Source: Cytophagales bacterium (lineage in GTDB: Bacteria; Bacteroidota; Bacteroidia; Cytophagales; 172606-1). From it: a stretch of 64,000 nucleotides of DNA. The position numbers and the translations under genes are program-made. This document shows positions 43,500-53,173 of the stretch, piece after piece. The notes under the pieces are model-generated. The model had not been told where the DNA came from. It did not search any database and saw nothing but the letters and a program-made list of their open reading frames with translations. The stretch is from positions 41,152-105,151 of the forward strand of contig JAUJNL010000007.1 of the NCBI GenBank assembly GCA_030448185.1, in the 5' to 3' direction. Positions within the stretch are counted from its first letter, which is position 1, and each line of letters starts with the position of its first letter.

Positions 43500-44441
43500 G
43501 TGACTCCATTCTTTAAACTCTTCACTTACGGGCAGCGCATCCTGCGGTACTTTCCTGTCTTGCTGATACTTTGTATGCTCTGGGGATGCACGGGGCAGCC
43601 AGAGAAAAAAAGTCAGTCCAAAACTGCCTTTTCCTTCGTTGACGGGCTCGGTCGGCAGATTGTTCTCAAGCATTCCCCCCAAAGGGTGATGGCCCTGGCC
43701 CCTTCTATGACCGAAATGCTGTTTGCCGTGTGTGATACGAGTCAGGTAGTAGCCGTGACGCAGAATTGTGATTACCCTGCCGCTACGAAAACCAAACCCG
43801 TAGTAAACAATTATCCCATGGATTTTGAGGGCCTGCTGCGGGTAAAACCGGATCTGGTATTCACGGTAGAAGGCATGACTTCACTGGATGATGCCCGCCA
43901 GATGGAACAAATGGGCATACCCTTGTATTACCAGCGTTACCTGAAGGTAGAAGACATTTATGCCGGACTTCAAACAATCGGGCAACTTACCGGGCACTCA
44001 ACCAGGGGAAAGGAACTAGCCGATTCGCTTCGGAAGCTGACTACTGATATCGAAAAACAAACCGCTGCTTTGCCCAAGCCGGCCGTTTTAGTCATTACCT
44101 GGCCTGATCCCATTTATGTACACGGAAAAAATACAATTATGACTGATAAATTACGGATCAGCGGAGCCCGCAATGCGGTAGATACTGTATTTGATGCCCC
44201 TTATCCGGCCCTTACCCGGGAGTATGTCCTCAAAATCAACCCGGATATTATCATCGGAGGCTCTTTTGAGAAAATGGATAGTTCATTTTTCCGGATGTAT
44301 CCGGAGTTGAAAAAAACCAATGCTTACCGCAACCGCCGCGTCTATGCCGTAACCGATGATCTTAATTCACGGCCCGGCCCCAGGGTAGCAGAAGCCATTC
44401 TCGAACTAAAACGGATTATCCATCCGCAGTCCGGTAGTTGA
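43500..44441 (+). CDS. Periplasmic substrate-binding lipoprotein of an iron-chelate/cobalamin ABC importer
   Basis: 313 residues from GTG 43500. The lipobox LWGC (~Cys 30) follows LLILCMLWGC. Core motifs: ALAPSMTEMLFAV, VVNNYPMDFEGLLRVKPDLVF and AVTDDLNSRPGPRVAEAILEL, of class III binding proteins (BtuF/FhuD/FepB). The partner permease starts at TTG 44438, overlapping this stop by 4 bases (TTGA), so they are translationally coupled. The ligand (cobalamin, haem or siderophore) cannot be told from sequence. Confidence 0.88.
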   Translation: MTPFFKLFTYGQRILRYFPVLLILCMLWGCTGQPEKKSQSKTAFSFVDGLGRQIVLKHSPQRVMALAPSMTEMLFAVCDTSQVVAVTQNCDYPAATKTKPVVNNYPMDFEGLLRVKPDLVFTVEGMTSLDDARQMEQMGIPLYYQRYLKVEDIYAGLQTIGQLTGHSTRGKELADSLRKLTTDIEKQTAALPKPAVLVITWPDPIYVHGKNTIMTDKLRISGARNAVDTVFDAPYPALTREYVLKINPDIIIGGSFEKMDSSFFRMYPELKKTNAYRNRRVYAVTDDLNSRPGPRVAEAILELKRIIHPQSGS

Positions 44442-45442
44442 AGACTAAACTAATTATTCTGCTATTAGGGCTGTTTACGGCCACACTGCTGCTGGCCGGC
44501 TTGTTTGTAGGCAGCTTTAAAACTGATTTTTCGGTTATCAGGGAAGTAATTACTGCTTACGATCCCGAAAATCCGGTTCACTATGCGATCATACATCTTC
44601 GGCTTCCCCGGCTGCTGGTGGCTTTTCTGGTGGGTGGTGCACTGGCTGTCAGCGGATCTCTGCTGCAACTAATGGTCCAGACTCCGAGTGCGGACCCGTA
44701 CCTCCGGGGGAACGGCTTCCGGGGCCGCGTTTGGGGCCAATATCGTATTCTTCGGCCTGCTTCCGCTGGTGTGGCTGGATGTGTATCTGCCGCCGGTTTT
44801 GCTTTTATGGGAGCTTTCGGCATCACGTTTCTGGTAGTAGCTCTGGCCTATAAACGGCGACAGATTATTCCGGCTCAGTTGCTGCTGGGCGGGGTGGCCG
44901 TATCCTCGTTGCTGACCGCCATGAACAACCTCCTTACTTTTTTGTCTGATTCAGAAAGCAAACTGAAGACCATTATTTTCTGGACTTTGGGCAGCTTTGA
45001 GCGGGCTCAGTGGCTGGATATCCCACTGCTCCTCGGCGCAGTTACATTCGTAAATGTGGTATTTATCCTGCTGTCTAAGCAGTTAAACCTGCTGCTGCTC
45101 GGCGAAAACCGGGCCTATCACCTGGGCTTATCCGTAAGCAGATTACGGTGGGCTATTCTGCTGGCTACTTCGCTGGTAACGGGAGTAGCCGTAGCTTTTC
45201 CAGCGGAGCTATTGGTTTTGTGGGATTAGTAGTACCACACGTAATCAGAGGTGTTTTCGGCGTCAGTAACCGCTGGAACCTGCTGCTGACAACCTGGCTG
45301 GAGGCATTTATATTGTGGGATGCGACCTGCTGGCCCGTATGATTTATCCGCCGGCCGGATTGCCGGTGGGAATTCTAACCTCGTTCTGGGAATTCCTTTC
45401 TTTCTCTATCTGCTGCTCCGCCGGAATTACCGCTTTGATTGA
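44438..45442 (+). pseudogene. FecCD-family permease of the same importer, multiply frameshifted
   Basis: Starts TTG 44438. LRLPRLLVAFLVGGALAVSG and the later GAIGFVGLVVPHVIRG and LPVGILTSF are FecCD signature stretches. Breaks lie at about 44707 (G-run), 44800, 45198 (T-run), 45302 and 45388. Joining the frames gives ~335 residues, normal for the family, ending FLYLLLRRNYRFD. The middle frame reads GTASGAAFGANIVFFGLLPL where the raw frame gives arginine-rich nonsense. It forms the membrane channel of the importer. No ATPase gene follows; the next gene is an HNH endonuclease. Confidence 0.82.
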
Positions 45443-45460
45443 ATAAACCACCTTTTTTAC

Positions 45461-45480
45461 GTCAAATTTCGTAATTTGAC
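45461..45480. promoter_or_regulatory. Perfect inverted repeat upstream of the HNH gene
   Basis: GTCAAATT-TCGT-AATTTGAC, an 8-bp perfect palindrome with a 4-base spacer, 105 bases before the HNH start and 19 after the permease stop. It could be an operator or a short terminator. Confidence 0.35.
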
Positions 45481-45584
45481 AATTAATGGCTTATAACGGG
45501 GTCTCTACTGTTTGTTCTTAGGAAGATGCCCGAATCGGGGAACAATGCGGGGCCATAAAGGTTATTTTACAGGAGATTTGATCT

Positions 45585-46098
45585 ATGCCGAGAAAAGTTT
45601 TAGTGCTTAATCAAGATTACAGCGCACTTACGGTTTGCAGCGTCCAGAAAGCATTCATTCTGGTATTTATGAATAAAGCGGAGTTGGTATCCCGTTCTCA
45701 GACCCACATGCTGCGGACGGTGAGTTCTTCTTATCCGATGCCCTCCATTATCCGCCTGTTCCGGTATGTACATTTACCTTATAAAGGAGTAGTATTGAGC
45801 GGCATAATGTTTTCCGGCGGGATAATAATCAATGTCAGTACTGTTTTTCTACCGATGAACTGACTCTGGACCACGTGATGCCTAAATCACGGGGCGGAAA
45901 GTCAACCTGGGATAATTTGGTTACTGCGTGCAAGCGGTGCAATTCCCGAAAAGGAGATTTTACTCCACGCAGGGAGCCGGTATGAAAATGGCGCAAGCCC
46001 CTTATAAGCCTTCCTTTGTGATGTTCCTGCGTGATTTTTCCGGACAAATTGAGGAGGACTGGAAACCATTTCTGAATAAAAAGACCAAGGCGTCCTGA
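45585..46098 (+). CDS. HNH endonuclease, two frameshifts
   Basis: Starts ATG 45585 with AGGAG at 45571-45575. The first frame gives [20 protein letters not shown] and runs off at about 45801. Shifting restores [15 protein letters not shown] (first zinc Cys pair), [20 protein letters not shown] (HNH His) and [16 protein letters not shown] (second Cys pair). A second shift near 45966 gives [19 protein letters not shown]...LNKKTKAS to TGA 46096-46098. Such small lone HNH proteins with the VLVLNQDY start are widespread in Bacteroidetes; the DNA target is unknown. Confidence 0.85.
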
Positions 46099-46126
46099 AG
46101 CGAAGAAAGTCCATGAGATGCCACAA

Positions 46127-46162
46127 AAAGAACGGGTTCCTGCACTCAGGAGCCCGTTCTTT
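46127..46162 (+). terminator. Intrinsic terminator after the HNH gene
   Basis: A 16-bp stem with one G-T pair (AAAGAACGGGTTCCTG against CAGGAGCCCGTTCTTT) and loop CACT, followed by ATGG. The stem's own trailing Ts make a short U-tract. Confidence 0.75.
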
Positions 46163-46219
46163 ATGGCGTTCAATGTATGAATGAGTCTGCTAATTTTTTA
46201 CCGCCGCTACCTACCACTG

Positions 46220-47319
46220 CTACGGACACCCTTTCTCCGCGGGCTTTTCATAAGCTTCTTTCCCGTATCTTCTCAGCACCCGGTGAATGTGACCGGAGGC
46301 GTTCATAAAGGTAGGCGCTTCATAGTAGGGTAATCCAAATTCCAGGCAGTCTCTTTTACAATATCGGACACAGCCGGATAGTGAATATGACAGACTTTTA
46401 GGAAAAGATGATGTTCAATCTGCATGTTAAGTCCGCCGCACAAGAAAGGTAGTAAGCCAGCTTTTGCGGGCAAAATTAGCGGTAGTCTGCAGTTGATGTA
46501 TTGCCCAGACTTCTTCAATCCGTCCGTGCTCATCGGGCTCAGGAAATCGGTTTCCTCCACTACGTGAGCCAGTTGGAACACTAGGCCTAACACCAATCCT
46601 TCCGCAACGTGCATAGCCAGAAAACCGATCAGAAACTGCCTGAGGTAACATTCAACACCAGCAAAGGAACCACTAAAAACAGTATATAATATACGGCCTT
46701 GAAAAAGAACAGGTTAAAGTACTCTTTTTGGGGTGATTGGTATTCTGGTGGGATCCGCCAATTTTCTTTTGGAAAAACTTCTTATAATCCTTGCGGAACA
46801 CCCACGAGAGAGAGGCCAGGCCATACAGTGAAACGCGTAAAAGTGCTGATACCGCTGAAATTTTTTATTTCTTCGTCTTCGGACAACCGGATAATACCAG
46901 AGCCACATCAATGTCTTCATCATATTTGGAATATTGGTGTACGTATGGTGCACGATATTATGCGAAATGCTCCATACATAGGCATTGGCGCCAATCAGGT
47001 TGAAAGTAAGACCCAGAGCTTCATTTACCTTCCTGCTTTTTGAAAATGCCCCGTGGATGGCGTCATGACAAACATTGAATCCAACAAAGGCAGTAAACAT
47101 CCCCAGCACAATAGCTAGAAGCAGCATGATCCAGGCGAAAAGAGATTGGAAAGAATAAGTCCGTATAATAAAGCGGTACCACCCAGAAAAAATATAGTCT
47201 TTGCCCACATCGCGGCATTAACATGGCGGGAAATCTGGTTTTCCTGGAAATAGCGTCTATGCGCTTTCGAAGGGTAGAAGAATTCTGGCTTTGAACGCCA
47301 ACAAAACGAACTTTTGCAT
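46220..47319 (-). pseudogene. Fatty acid desaturase, heavily frameshifted
   Basis: The three histidine boxes of membrane fatty acid desaturases are present but in different frames: HDAIHGAFS (plus strand ~47055), SHNIVHHTYTN (~46945) and QIEHHLF (~46414). Reading across at least six breaks gives ~365 residues, from MQKFVLLAFKARI at ATG 47319 to HRVLRRYGKEAYEKPAEKGC and the stop at 46220-46222. It would desaturate acyl lipids at the membrane using di-iron chemistry, similar to delta-5/delta-6 acyl-lipid enzymes with a QIEHH box. The density of breaks is higher than in most neighbours, so true decay is as likely as sequence error. Confidence 0.78.
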
Positions 47320-47659
47320 CAGATAAATTAATGATTCGGATTAAGTATACAGAAAGAATTACACACGGGATAATACGAAAATCTTTGAGGCAATGTAATT
47401 CAAAGATGAAGTTCCAATAAATACTAACGGATAAATACGGTCAAAACGCTGAGGTTGTTACTGTACGTTCTATTCGGTAGTAGTTTTGCACCAAATAACA
47501 ATAGAATACCGGACTTCAGTCAGTACTATTATGGATATTCTCTAAAGGAACGCATTTTTTATTTTTAATTACAGCCGTATCTACTATTAACACAAAATAA
47601 ATGTTCCGGTTCCTTTTATTAGGTGCGAGATATAGGTATGCGTAGAGAAGGCGTATTGG
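47320..47659. other. 340-base gap between two minus-strand genes, no gene seen
   Basis: A/T-rich sequence containing scattered direct words (ATACGGAT, TACTATTATGG). No open frame with support, no tRNA, no clean terminator. It may hold the desaturase promoter, but no convincing TAnnTTTG with spacing was found. Confidence 0.45.
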
Positions 47660-48226
47660 TTATTCCTCTTCCTCGTGATGGAATGTATAAAGAGTTTCAT
47701 CCAGTTTCAAGGCTCCATTATTGAAGTTCCGGACAAATTTTTCGATTTGGGCATCTGTAATTTCATCCACGTTCAGGCAAACTTCCAGGGCATAGCCATA
47801 ATCGAAGTCAGTATCGATCTGTACGTATTCTTTCACTTTTACCGTCTCATTTTCTTCGAGTTCATCCATGACCTCCGCTTTAAACAACTCCACTTCTTCA
47901 TCCCATTCTTCCTCACCGGCTACTTCTTCTCCCGCCTCTTCTTCTTCCTGACGGCGTTTGCGGTAGTGCGGATACTGCTCACAGGCTTTTTCGTCAGCCA
48001 TTTCGTACAGCAGGCTGCTGTGATGCAGGCGCAGGGTGTATATCACAGAATCGAAGATTACCTCCTTGCCCTCATGCGTTCCCACAAACAAAAAATGGGC
48101 AAACTCGTCACCCTGCGGCTCGGCATCATTTATAATATAAGAACGCCCCGCTTCAAGGCATTTACGCTTGATTTTTTCAATTTCCTGCGGCTGAAGGCCG
48201 GGATTGGATGCAGATGGTGCAGACAT
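47660..48226 (-). CDS. Conserved acidic protein of unknown function
   Basis: 188 residues from ATG 48226 (MSAPSASNPGLQPQEIEKIK); the frame is open to 48337, but the -7 element at 48257-48264 argues for the shorter form. N-terminal half: GRSYIINDAEPQGDEFAHFL, LRLHHSSLLYEMADEKACEQ. The middle is an EEEEAGEEVAGEEEWDEE stretch, and the C-terminus is YVQIDTDFDYGYALEVCLN...LYTFHHEEEE. No catalytic motif or signal peptide, so cytoplasmic. I do not recognise a named family, but it resembles hypothetical proteins of Cytophagales. Confidence 0.65.
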   Translation of the reverse strand: MSAPSASNPGLQPQEIEKIKRKCLEAGRSYIINDAEPQGDEFAHFLFVGTHEGKEVIFDSVIYTLRLHHSSLLYEMADEKACEQYPHYRKRRQEEEEAGEEVAGEEEWDEEVELFKAEVMDELEENETVKVKEYVQIDTDFDYGYALEVCLNVDEITDAQIEKFVRNFNNGALKLDETLYTFHHEEEE

Positions 48227-48650
48227 ACGGTACAAGTGGTTTAGCAGTTTCTTTCGCAAACATACGAAAACCCGGAAAGCAAGGATACTATTCCAATAAA
48301 GTGCTTCTATTGGGAACGCTACTAAACAGATTCTCAAGCGACATATGAGCTACTATCCGATGCGTATGTCGTATTACCCAACCAGTACAGAAGCCTGGAT
48401 GGGAACTGCAGCTTATCGGGACAACGGGCATAAAGCGTTAAAAAAGTTTATTTTTTTGGTTGAATAGTTGTGGTTACTCTTCTTTATATAAAGGATCTTT
48501 ACAAACAAATAATGCTGTAATGCAATTTTCAGAAAGCTAGTATTAATTATGCTGTTACTCAATCAAATCACCGATCTCCGCAGTTGCTCTTACAGTTGAT
48601 CCTTGTGCCATCTCTACTTACTCTCTTAGTAGTAACCCTTCTGCCCAATC
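48227..48650. other. 424-base gap between divergent genes
   Basis: Contains the TATGTTTG -7-type box at 48257-48264 (minus strand) for the acidic protein gene. The rest is A/T-rich with no convincing gene, RNA or repeat that I could recognise. Confidence 0.45.
48257..48264 (-). promoter_or_regulatory. Candidate -7 promoter element for the acidic protein gene
   Basis: TATGTTTG (minus strand), followed by C, matches TAnnTTTG, 30 bases before ATG 48226. A TTG lies about 15 bases further upstream, slightly closer than the usual ~19. Confidence 0.45.
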
Positions 48651-49523
48651 ATGATGAACCGACGTAACGCCCTGAAAAAAACCTCCCTCCTGCTGGGTGC
48701 AGGTACAGTGAGTGCCTTTATGCCCTCGATGGGTTCATTCGGCAAACCCAAACCCCATTTTCTGATTGGTGCCTGCGACTGGTCGATTGGCAAATCCAGC
48801 GATGTGGGAGCCCTGGAATTGGGAAAAAAAATGGGATTAGACGGCATTCAGGTAAATATGGGCACTGCAGCCAACGATATGCACGTACGACGCCGGGAAG
48901 TACAGGAAGTATATAAGGCCGCCGCCCGGAAATGGGGAGTTACAATCGGCGGATTAGCCCTGGGCGAGCTGAATAATATCCCTTATAAATCTGATTCCCG
49001 CACGGATGTCTGGGTGGGCGACAGTATTGACGCAGCCAGGAACCTAGGGGTAAAAGTAATTCTGCTGGCATTTTTCAATAAAAACGACCTGCGCAACGAC
49101 CCACAGGGCCAGAAAGTAGTGATTGACAAGCTAAAACAAGTTGCCCCAAAGGCTGAGAAAGCTGGCGTTATCCTCGGTATTGAATCCTATCTGAATGCGG
49201 CTGATCACTTAAAAATTATTGAAGCCGTAGGCTCCCGCAATGTCCAGGTATACTACGATGTCCGCAACTCCAGTGATATGGGATATAACATCTACGAGGA
49301 AATCAGGTGGTTAGGCAAGCAGAAACAGATTTGCGAGTTCCACTTTAAAGAATACGATGCGTTGCTGGGTCAAGGAATCGTAGACTTCAGGAAGGTGCGG
49401 GAGGCTATTGACGAAATCGGCTACAGTGGCTGGGTACAGATTGAGAACGCCGTACCCAAAGGTGGACAGATTCTGGAAAGCTATATTGCCAACAATGCTT
49501 TCGTCCGGAAAATCCTAGCCTGA
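48651..49523 (+). CDS. Exported sugar phosphate isomerase/epimerase-like TIM-barrel protein
   Basis: 290 residues. MNRRNALKKTSLLLGAGTV looks like a Tat-type signal with twin arginines. The barrel (xylose-isomerase-like, AP endonuclease 2 superfamily) has GLDGIQVNMGTA, LGVKVILLAFF, GVILGIESY, VYYDVRNSS, ICEFHFKEYD and GWVQIENA, with Glu, Asp, His and Glu placed to bind a divalent metal. Substrates of exported homologues are mostly unknown; they often sit beside oxidoreductases for sugar catabolism. The large haem-binding dehydrogenase starts 172 bases downstream on the same strand. Confidence 0.82.
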   Translation: MMNRRNALKKTSLLLGAGTVSAFMPSMGSFGKPKPHFLIGACDWSIGKSSDVGALELGKKMGLDGIQVNMGTAANDMHVRRREVQEVYKAAARKWGVTIGGLALGELNNIPYKSDSRTDVWVGDSIDAARNLGVKVILLAFFNKNDLRNDPQGQKVVIDKLKQVAPKAEKAGVILGIESYLNAADHLKIIEAVGSRNVQVYYDVRNSSDMGYNIYEEIRWLGKQKQICEFHFKEYDALLGQGIVDFRKVREAIDEIGYSGWVQIENAVPKGGQILESYIANNAFVRKILA

Positions 49524-49694
49524 CAAACGCCACACTTCTACTTTAATGGCACTTTTTCATAAATCTTTGATTAAGCAAGTTTTTTGCCTGCTCATACTAC
49601 TTTGATAACTGCCTTTTATTCGGCATATAATCCAGTTCGCATATCCTTCTATTCCATATCCTTCTACATCAGCAATTTCTTATAAAGTAACTCT

Positions 49695-52622
49695 GTGAAA
49701 TCAATTAGCCTTACCTTACAACTCCCGCTGGTTAAATACAGCTCCCTGGCGGCTGCCACCATTATTTTCGCTGCCAGCTATTTTGTGCAGCAACTCGGAA
49801 ACGATTCCGCTTCCGAAACCATTTCCGGAAATAACGCCTCCTTCGCAGCAGCCGACTCCACTCAACTCTACCTGCCTGACGATCTGGAGGCCTCGCTTTG
49901 GGCCGAAGCACCCATGTTCTATAACCCCACTAACATGGATGTGGATGCAAAAGGCCGAATCTGGGTGACAGAAGCCGTCAACTACCGCAATTACAATAAC
50001 AAGCCTGAAACCCGGATGAATCACCCGGAGGGTGACCGGGTAATGATTCTGGAAGATACCAATGGGGATGGCAAAGCCGACCAGTCTAAAGTATTTGTGC
50101 AGGATAAGGACCTGATAGCTCCGCTGGGCATTGCCGTCATTGGCAATAAAGTCATTGTTTCCTGCTCTCCCAACCTGATTGTCTACACCGATACTAATGG
50201 CGACGACAAGCCCGACCAGAAAGAAATTCTCCTCACCGGCTTTGGAGGGCTCGACCATGACCACAGCCTGCACGCTCTGGTAGCCGGACCAGATGGCAAT
50301 TGGTACTTTAATACGGGGAATGCCGGGCCGCACATGGTTAAAGATAAGGCTGGCTGGAATTTGCGCTCGGGCAGTATTTATACGGGTGGTTCGCCTTACA
50401 ATACTAAAAACCAGGGCAATATGGCCAGCGATGACGGCCGGGTCTGGACAGGTGGTCTGGCCCTGCGCGTGAATCCGGAGGGCAAAAATCTGAAGGTTAT
50501 GGCCCATAATTTCCGCAATAGTTATGAGGTGGCCCTTGACTCTTATGGCAATATGTGGCAAAATGACAACGACGACCAGGTGATTACCTGTCGGACTTCG
50601 TGGGTGATGGAGGGCGGTAACATGGGATATTTCAGCACGGATGGCACCCGCTACTGGCAAGCCGACCGCCGCCCGGGACAGGAAATGTTCACAGCTCACT
50701 GGCATCAGGAGGACCCCGGCGTGCTGCCAGCTGGCGACAATACCGGGGCTGGCTCCCCTACCGGCATTGTTTTTTACGAAGGCGACCAGTTAGGACCGCA
50801 ATACCAGGGGATGCTGCTAAGTGCTGAGGCGGGTCGTAACGTTATTTTTTCTTACCAGCCCCAGCACCAGGGAGCAGGTTATGGCTTTAAGCGAAATAAC
50901 CTGATCAGCTCTATTCCCATGAACAACGAGAACTATTTCTGGAACGAAACTGGCAGCGATACCCGCAAGTGGTTCCGACCCAGTGATGTAACGGTGGGTA
51001 CAGATGGAGCCATTTACATTGCTGACTGGTATGACCCTATTGTAGGCGGACACGTCATGCACGACAAAAAGGGCTACGGACGCATTTACCGCATCACACC
51101 AAAGGGCAAGAAGCTAATTGCACCCAAAATAGACCTTTCTACCACCGCTGGTCAGATCACTGCCCTGTTGAATCCTGCCATCAATGTGCGAAATGAAGGA
51201 TTTGTCCGGCTAAAAGCTAAAGGAAACAAAGTCATTAAACCCCTGCGTAAGGTATTGACTTCGCCTACTGCTTATCACCGGGCCCGGGCTATCTGGCTGT
51301 TGTCCCAACTAGGCCCTAAAGGCGTAAAGGAAGTAGAAAATTCATTAAATGACCCTAATGCCGATATTCGTCTGACGGCATTCCGGGCTTTGCGGCAGGT
51401 CAAACCGGATATTTTACCCATTGTCCGGAAGCTAGCCGTGGACGCTGAGCCGTCCGTCCGGCGTGAAGTAGGTATTGCCCTCCGGGATTTTTCCTACGAA
51501 CAGGCGAAGCCTATTATCAGCGAACTGGTAAAAGGCTACGATGGGCAGGACCGGTATTACCTGGAAGCTTTGGGCCAGGCGCTTGACAAGAAAGAAGAGG
51601 CCTTTTATCAGGACTACCCTCTTCCCGGTGACCCTATACAATGGAGCCCGGCAGTAGCTTCACTAATTTGGCGTCTGCATCCGAAAGCAGCCGTAGAAGC
51701 ATTAAAAACCAGGGCTAATGCCACACAACTGTCCGAAAATGCCCGAAAAGAGGCCCTGGTTGCCCTTGGTTTCATTAAGGATAAAACCGCGGCCGAGGCC
51801 ATGGTAGGCTTGACCAAGAGTCAGTTAAGAGATGTTTCCACGCAGGCGCTCTGGTGGATCAACTACCGGAAGGCCAATGACTGGCTTGACCTGGTGGACT
51901 GGGAACAAACCATTTCCAGCCAACTATCCGAAAATCAGCAAAAAATGCTTCACCTGCAGCAGAAGCTTACAACCAAAGATGTCGGTTTAAAGGAGCAAGT
52001 AGCAGCAGCCTTAGCCATGGCGGGTGATGTTGAAGGAGGTAAAATGCTGATCAGTATGGCTGCGGAAGGAAAATTACCCAAAGAAATTAAAGATACGGTG
52101 CGTACAGCTATTTTCAGCAATCCTGATCAAAGCGTGCGGGTACTGGCCAGCGATTACTTTCCGAAAGAGCGCAATGTAACCTACCCCATTGGGATTATTA
52201 CCAAGTTGCAGCCAGAGTTAGCCCACGGCAAAAAATTATTTTCGACTTATTGCACTACTTGTCATAAACACGGGCAGCAGGGCAACGAAATTGGCCCCGA
52301 TTTAACGCTGATTCACAAGAAGTTTGATAAGGTAGGTTTACTAGACGCCATTATCAACCCAAGTGCTGGCATGGCTTTTGGTTATGAACCCTGGATGGTG
52401 ACTACCAAAAAAGGAACCACCTATTATGGTTTTCTGATCAGTGATGGACCGGCTCTGGTAATTAAAGATGTAGCCGGCCAGCAGCACGCCATCAAATCTG
52501 AACAGATTATATCTCGTAAGCAAATGACAACTAGTATTATGCCCACACCCGATTCTTTTCAGCTTAAGGAAAAAGATCTTGCTGACCTTGTAGGCTTCCT
52601 GCTACAGACCAATCAGGAGTAA
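49695..52622 (+). CDS. PVC-type haem-binding dehydrogenase with beta-propeller, HEAT-like repeats and cytochrome c domain
   Basis: 975 residues from GTG 49695. A signal sequence or single anchor (~15-34) is followed by LPDDLEASLWAEAPMFYNPT, a beta-propeller dehydrogenase-like domain to ~470 (NMDVDAKGRIWVTEAVNYRN, GLDHDHSLHALVAGPDGNWY, SDVTVGTDGAIYIADWYDP). HEAT-like repeats (~500-780, PTAYHRARAIWLLSQLGPKG) precede a C-terminal cytochrome c motif CTTCHKH at ~853. This plan matches the large periplasmic proteins named after the Planctomycetes family. It probably oxidises sugars or related compounds and passes electrons to cytochromes. The gene is uninterrupted. Confidence 0.85.
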   Translation: MKSISLTLQLPLVKYSSLAAATIIFAASYFVQQLGNDSASETISGNNASFAAADSTQLYLPDDLEASLWAEAPMFYNPTNMDVDAKGRIWVTEAVNYRNYNNKPETRMNHPEGDRVMILEDTNGDGKADQSKVFVQDKDLIAPLGIAVIGNKVIVSCSPNLIVYTDTNGDDKPDQKEILLTGFGGLDHDHSLHALVAGPDGNWYFNTGNAGPHMVKDKAGWNLRSGSIYTGGSPYNTKNQGNMASDDGRVWTGGLALRVNPEGKNLKVMAHNFRNSYEVALDSYGNMWQNDNDDQVITCRTSWVMEGGNMGYFSTDGTRYWQADRRPGQEMFTAHWHQEDPGVLPAGDNTGAGSPTGIVFYEGDQLGPQYQGMLLSAEAGRNVIFSYQPQHQGAGYGFKRNNLISSIPMNNENYFWNETGSDTRKWFRPSDVTVGTDGAIYIADWYDPIVGGHVMHDKKGYGRIYRITPKGKKLIAPKIDLSTTAGQITALLNPAINVRNEGFVRLKAKGNKVIKPLRKVLTSPTAYHRARAIWLLSQLGPKGVKEVENSLNDPNADIRLTAFRALRQVKPDILPIVRKLAVDAEPSVRREVGIALRDFSYEQAKPIISELVKGYDGQDRYYLEALGQALDKKEEAFYQDYPLPGDPIQWSPAVASLIWRLHPKAAVEALKTRANATQLSENARKEALVALGFIKDKTAAEAMVGLTKSQLRDVSTQALWWINYRKANDWLDLVDWEQTISSQLSENQQKMLHLQQKLTTKDVGLKEQVAAALAMAGDVEGGKMLISMAAEGKLPKEIKDTVRTAIFSNPDQSVRVLASDYFPKERNVTYPIGIITKLQPELAHGKKLFSTYCTTCHKHGQQGNEIGPDLTLIHKKFDKVGLLDAIINPSAGMAFGYEPWMVTTKKGTTYYGFLISDGPALVIKDVAGQQHAIKSEQIISRKQMTTSIMPTPDSFQLKEKDLADLVGFLLQTNQE

Positions 52623-52634
52623 TAAACAGTCACT

Positions 52635-52672
52635 GTTCATTATTGCCTCGTTTTGTCTCCACAATAATGAAC
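52635..52672 (+). terminator. Hairpin after the haem-binding dehydrogenase gene
   Basis: An 11-bp perfect stem (GTTCATTATTG / CAATAATGAAC) with a 16-base loop lies 13 bases after the stop codon. A/T-rich, no T-run. Confidence 0.5.
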
Positions 52673-53163
52673 GGTGGAAGCCTACATTATGGCTACAGAA
52701 GTAGTAACCTAACGATTATATTTTAGCTTACCCGAACAGAAAATAATGGTCAATGATTTGCTGTAAAGAACCTTAGAATAAAAAAGCCTGGTCAAACATT
52801 ACAAGATTAACTTTTTCATCGTTACTATGGGTGCTGGTGCAGGAGCGGTATTTAAAGTTGCTAGTACTAAGGAATATTAGATTAATTCAAATTAGTTCGG
52901 ATGATCTACCTATTAAATGCCATATAAGCCCTTTTTATTGCAGGCGGGGAAATATTAGAGAATTATTTTTGGTAATCAAAACGACCTTAATTTAGCGGAG
53001 CATTTAGTTAAGCAAATAGCGCTTACCCAGCAACATTGATTTTGTTCAATTTGAGTGTGGGGGCAGGTTGCAGAAAATGAGGAATCTGTACATCCAAATC
53101 GGCTTTTTTTATCAGAACCAACCTCTTTTGCTGTTATAACAGTCACCTTACTATCAAAATAAC

Positions 53164-53169
53164 AGGAGG
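53164..53169 (+). promoter_or_regulatory. Strong Shine-Dalgarno for the WcaJ-like gene
   Basis: AGGAGG with a spacing of 4 bases to GTG 53174. Full-length Shine-Dalgarno sites are rare in this window, so this helps fix the otherwise weak GTG start. Confidence 0.6.
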
Positions 53170-53173
53170 ATTA

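Larger units (their letters stand above)
52623..53173. other. 551-base gap before the WcaJ-like gene
   Basis: Starts with a hairpin terminator (52635-52672). Further on, short in-frame stretches (for example FGNQNDLNLAEHLVKQIAL near 52968-53027) look protein-like but are interrupted by stops in all frames, so a decayed gene is possible but not supported. The gap ends in the AGGAGG site of the next gene. Confidence 0.45.

Noticed and set aside
52960..53036. Possible decayed glycosyltransferase upstream of the WcaJ-like gene
   Set aside because: A short protein-like stretch (FGNQNDLNLAEHLVKQI) is suggestive, but stops interrupt all frames and no further motif supports it.
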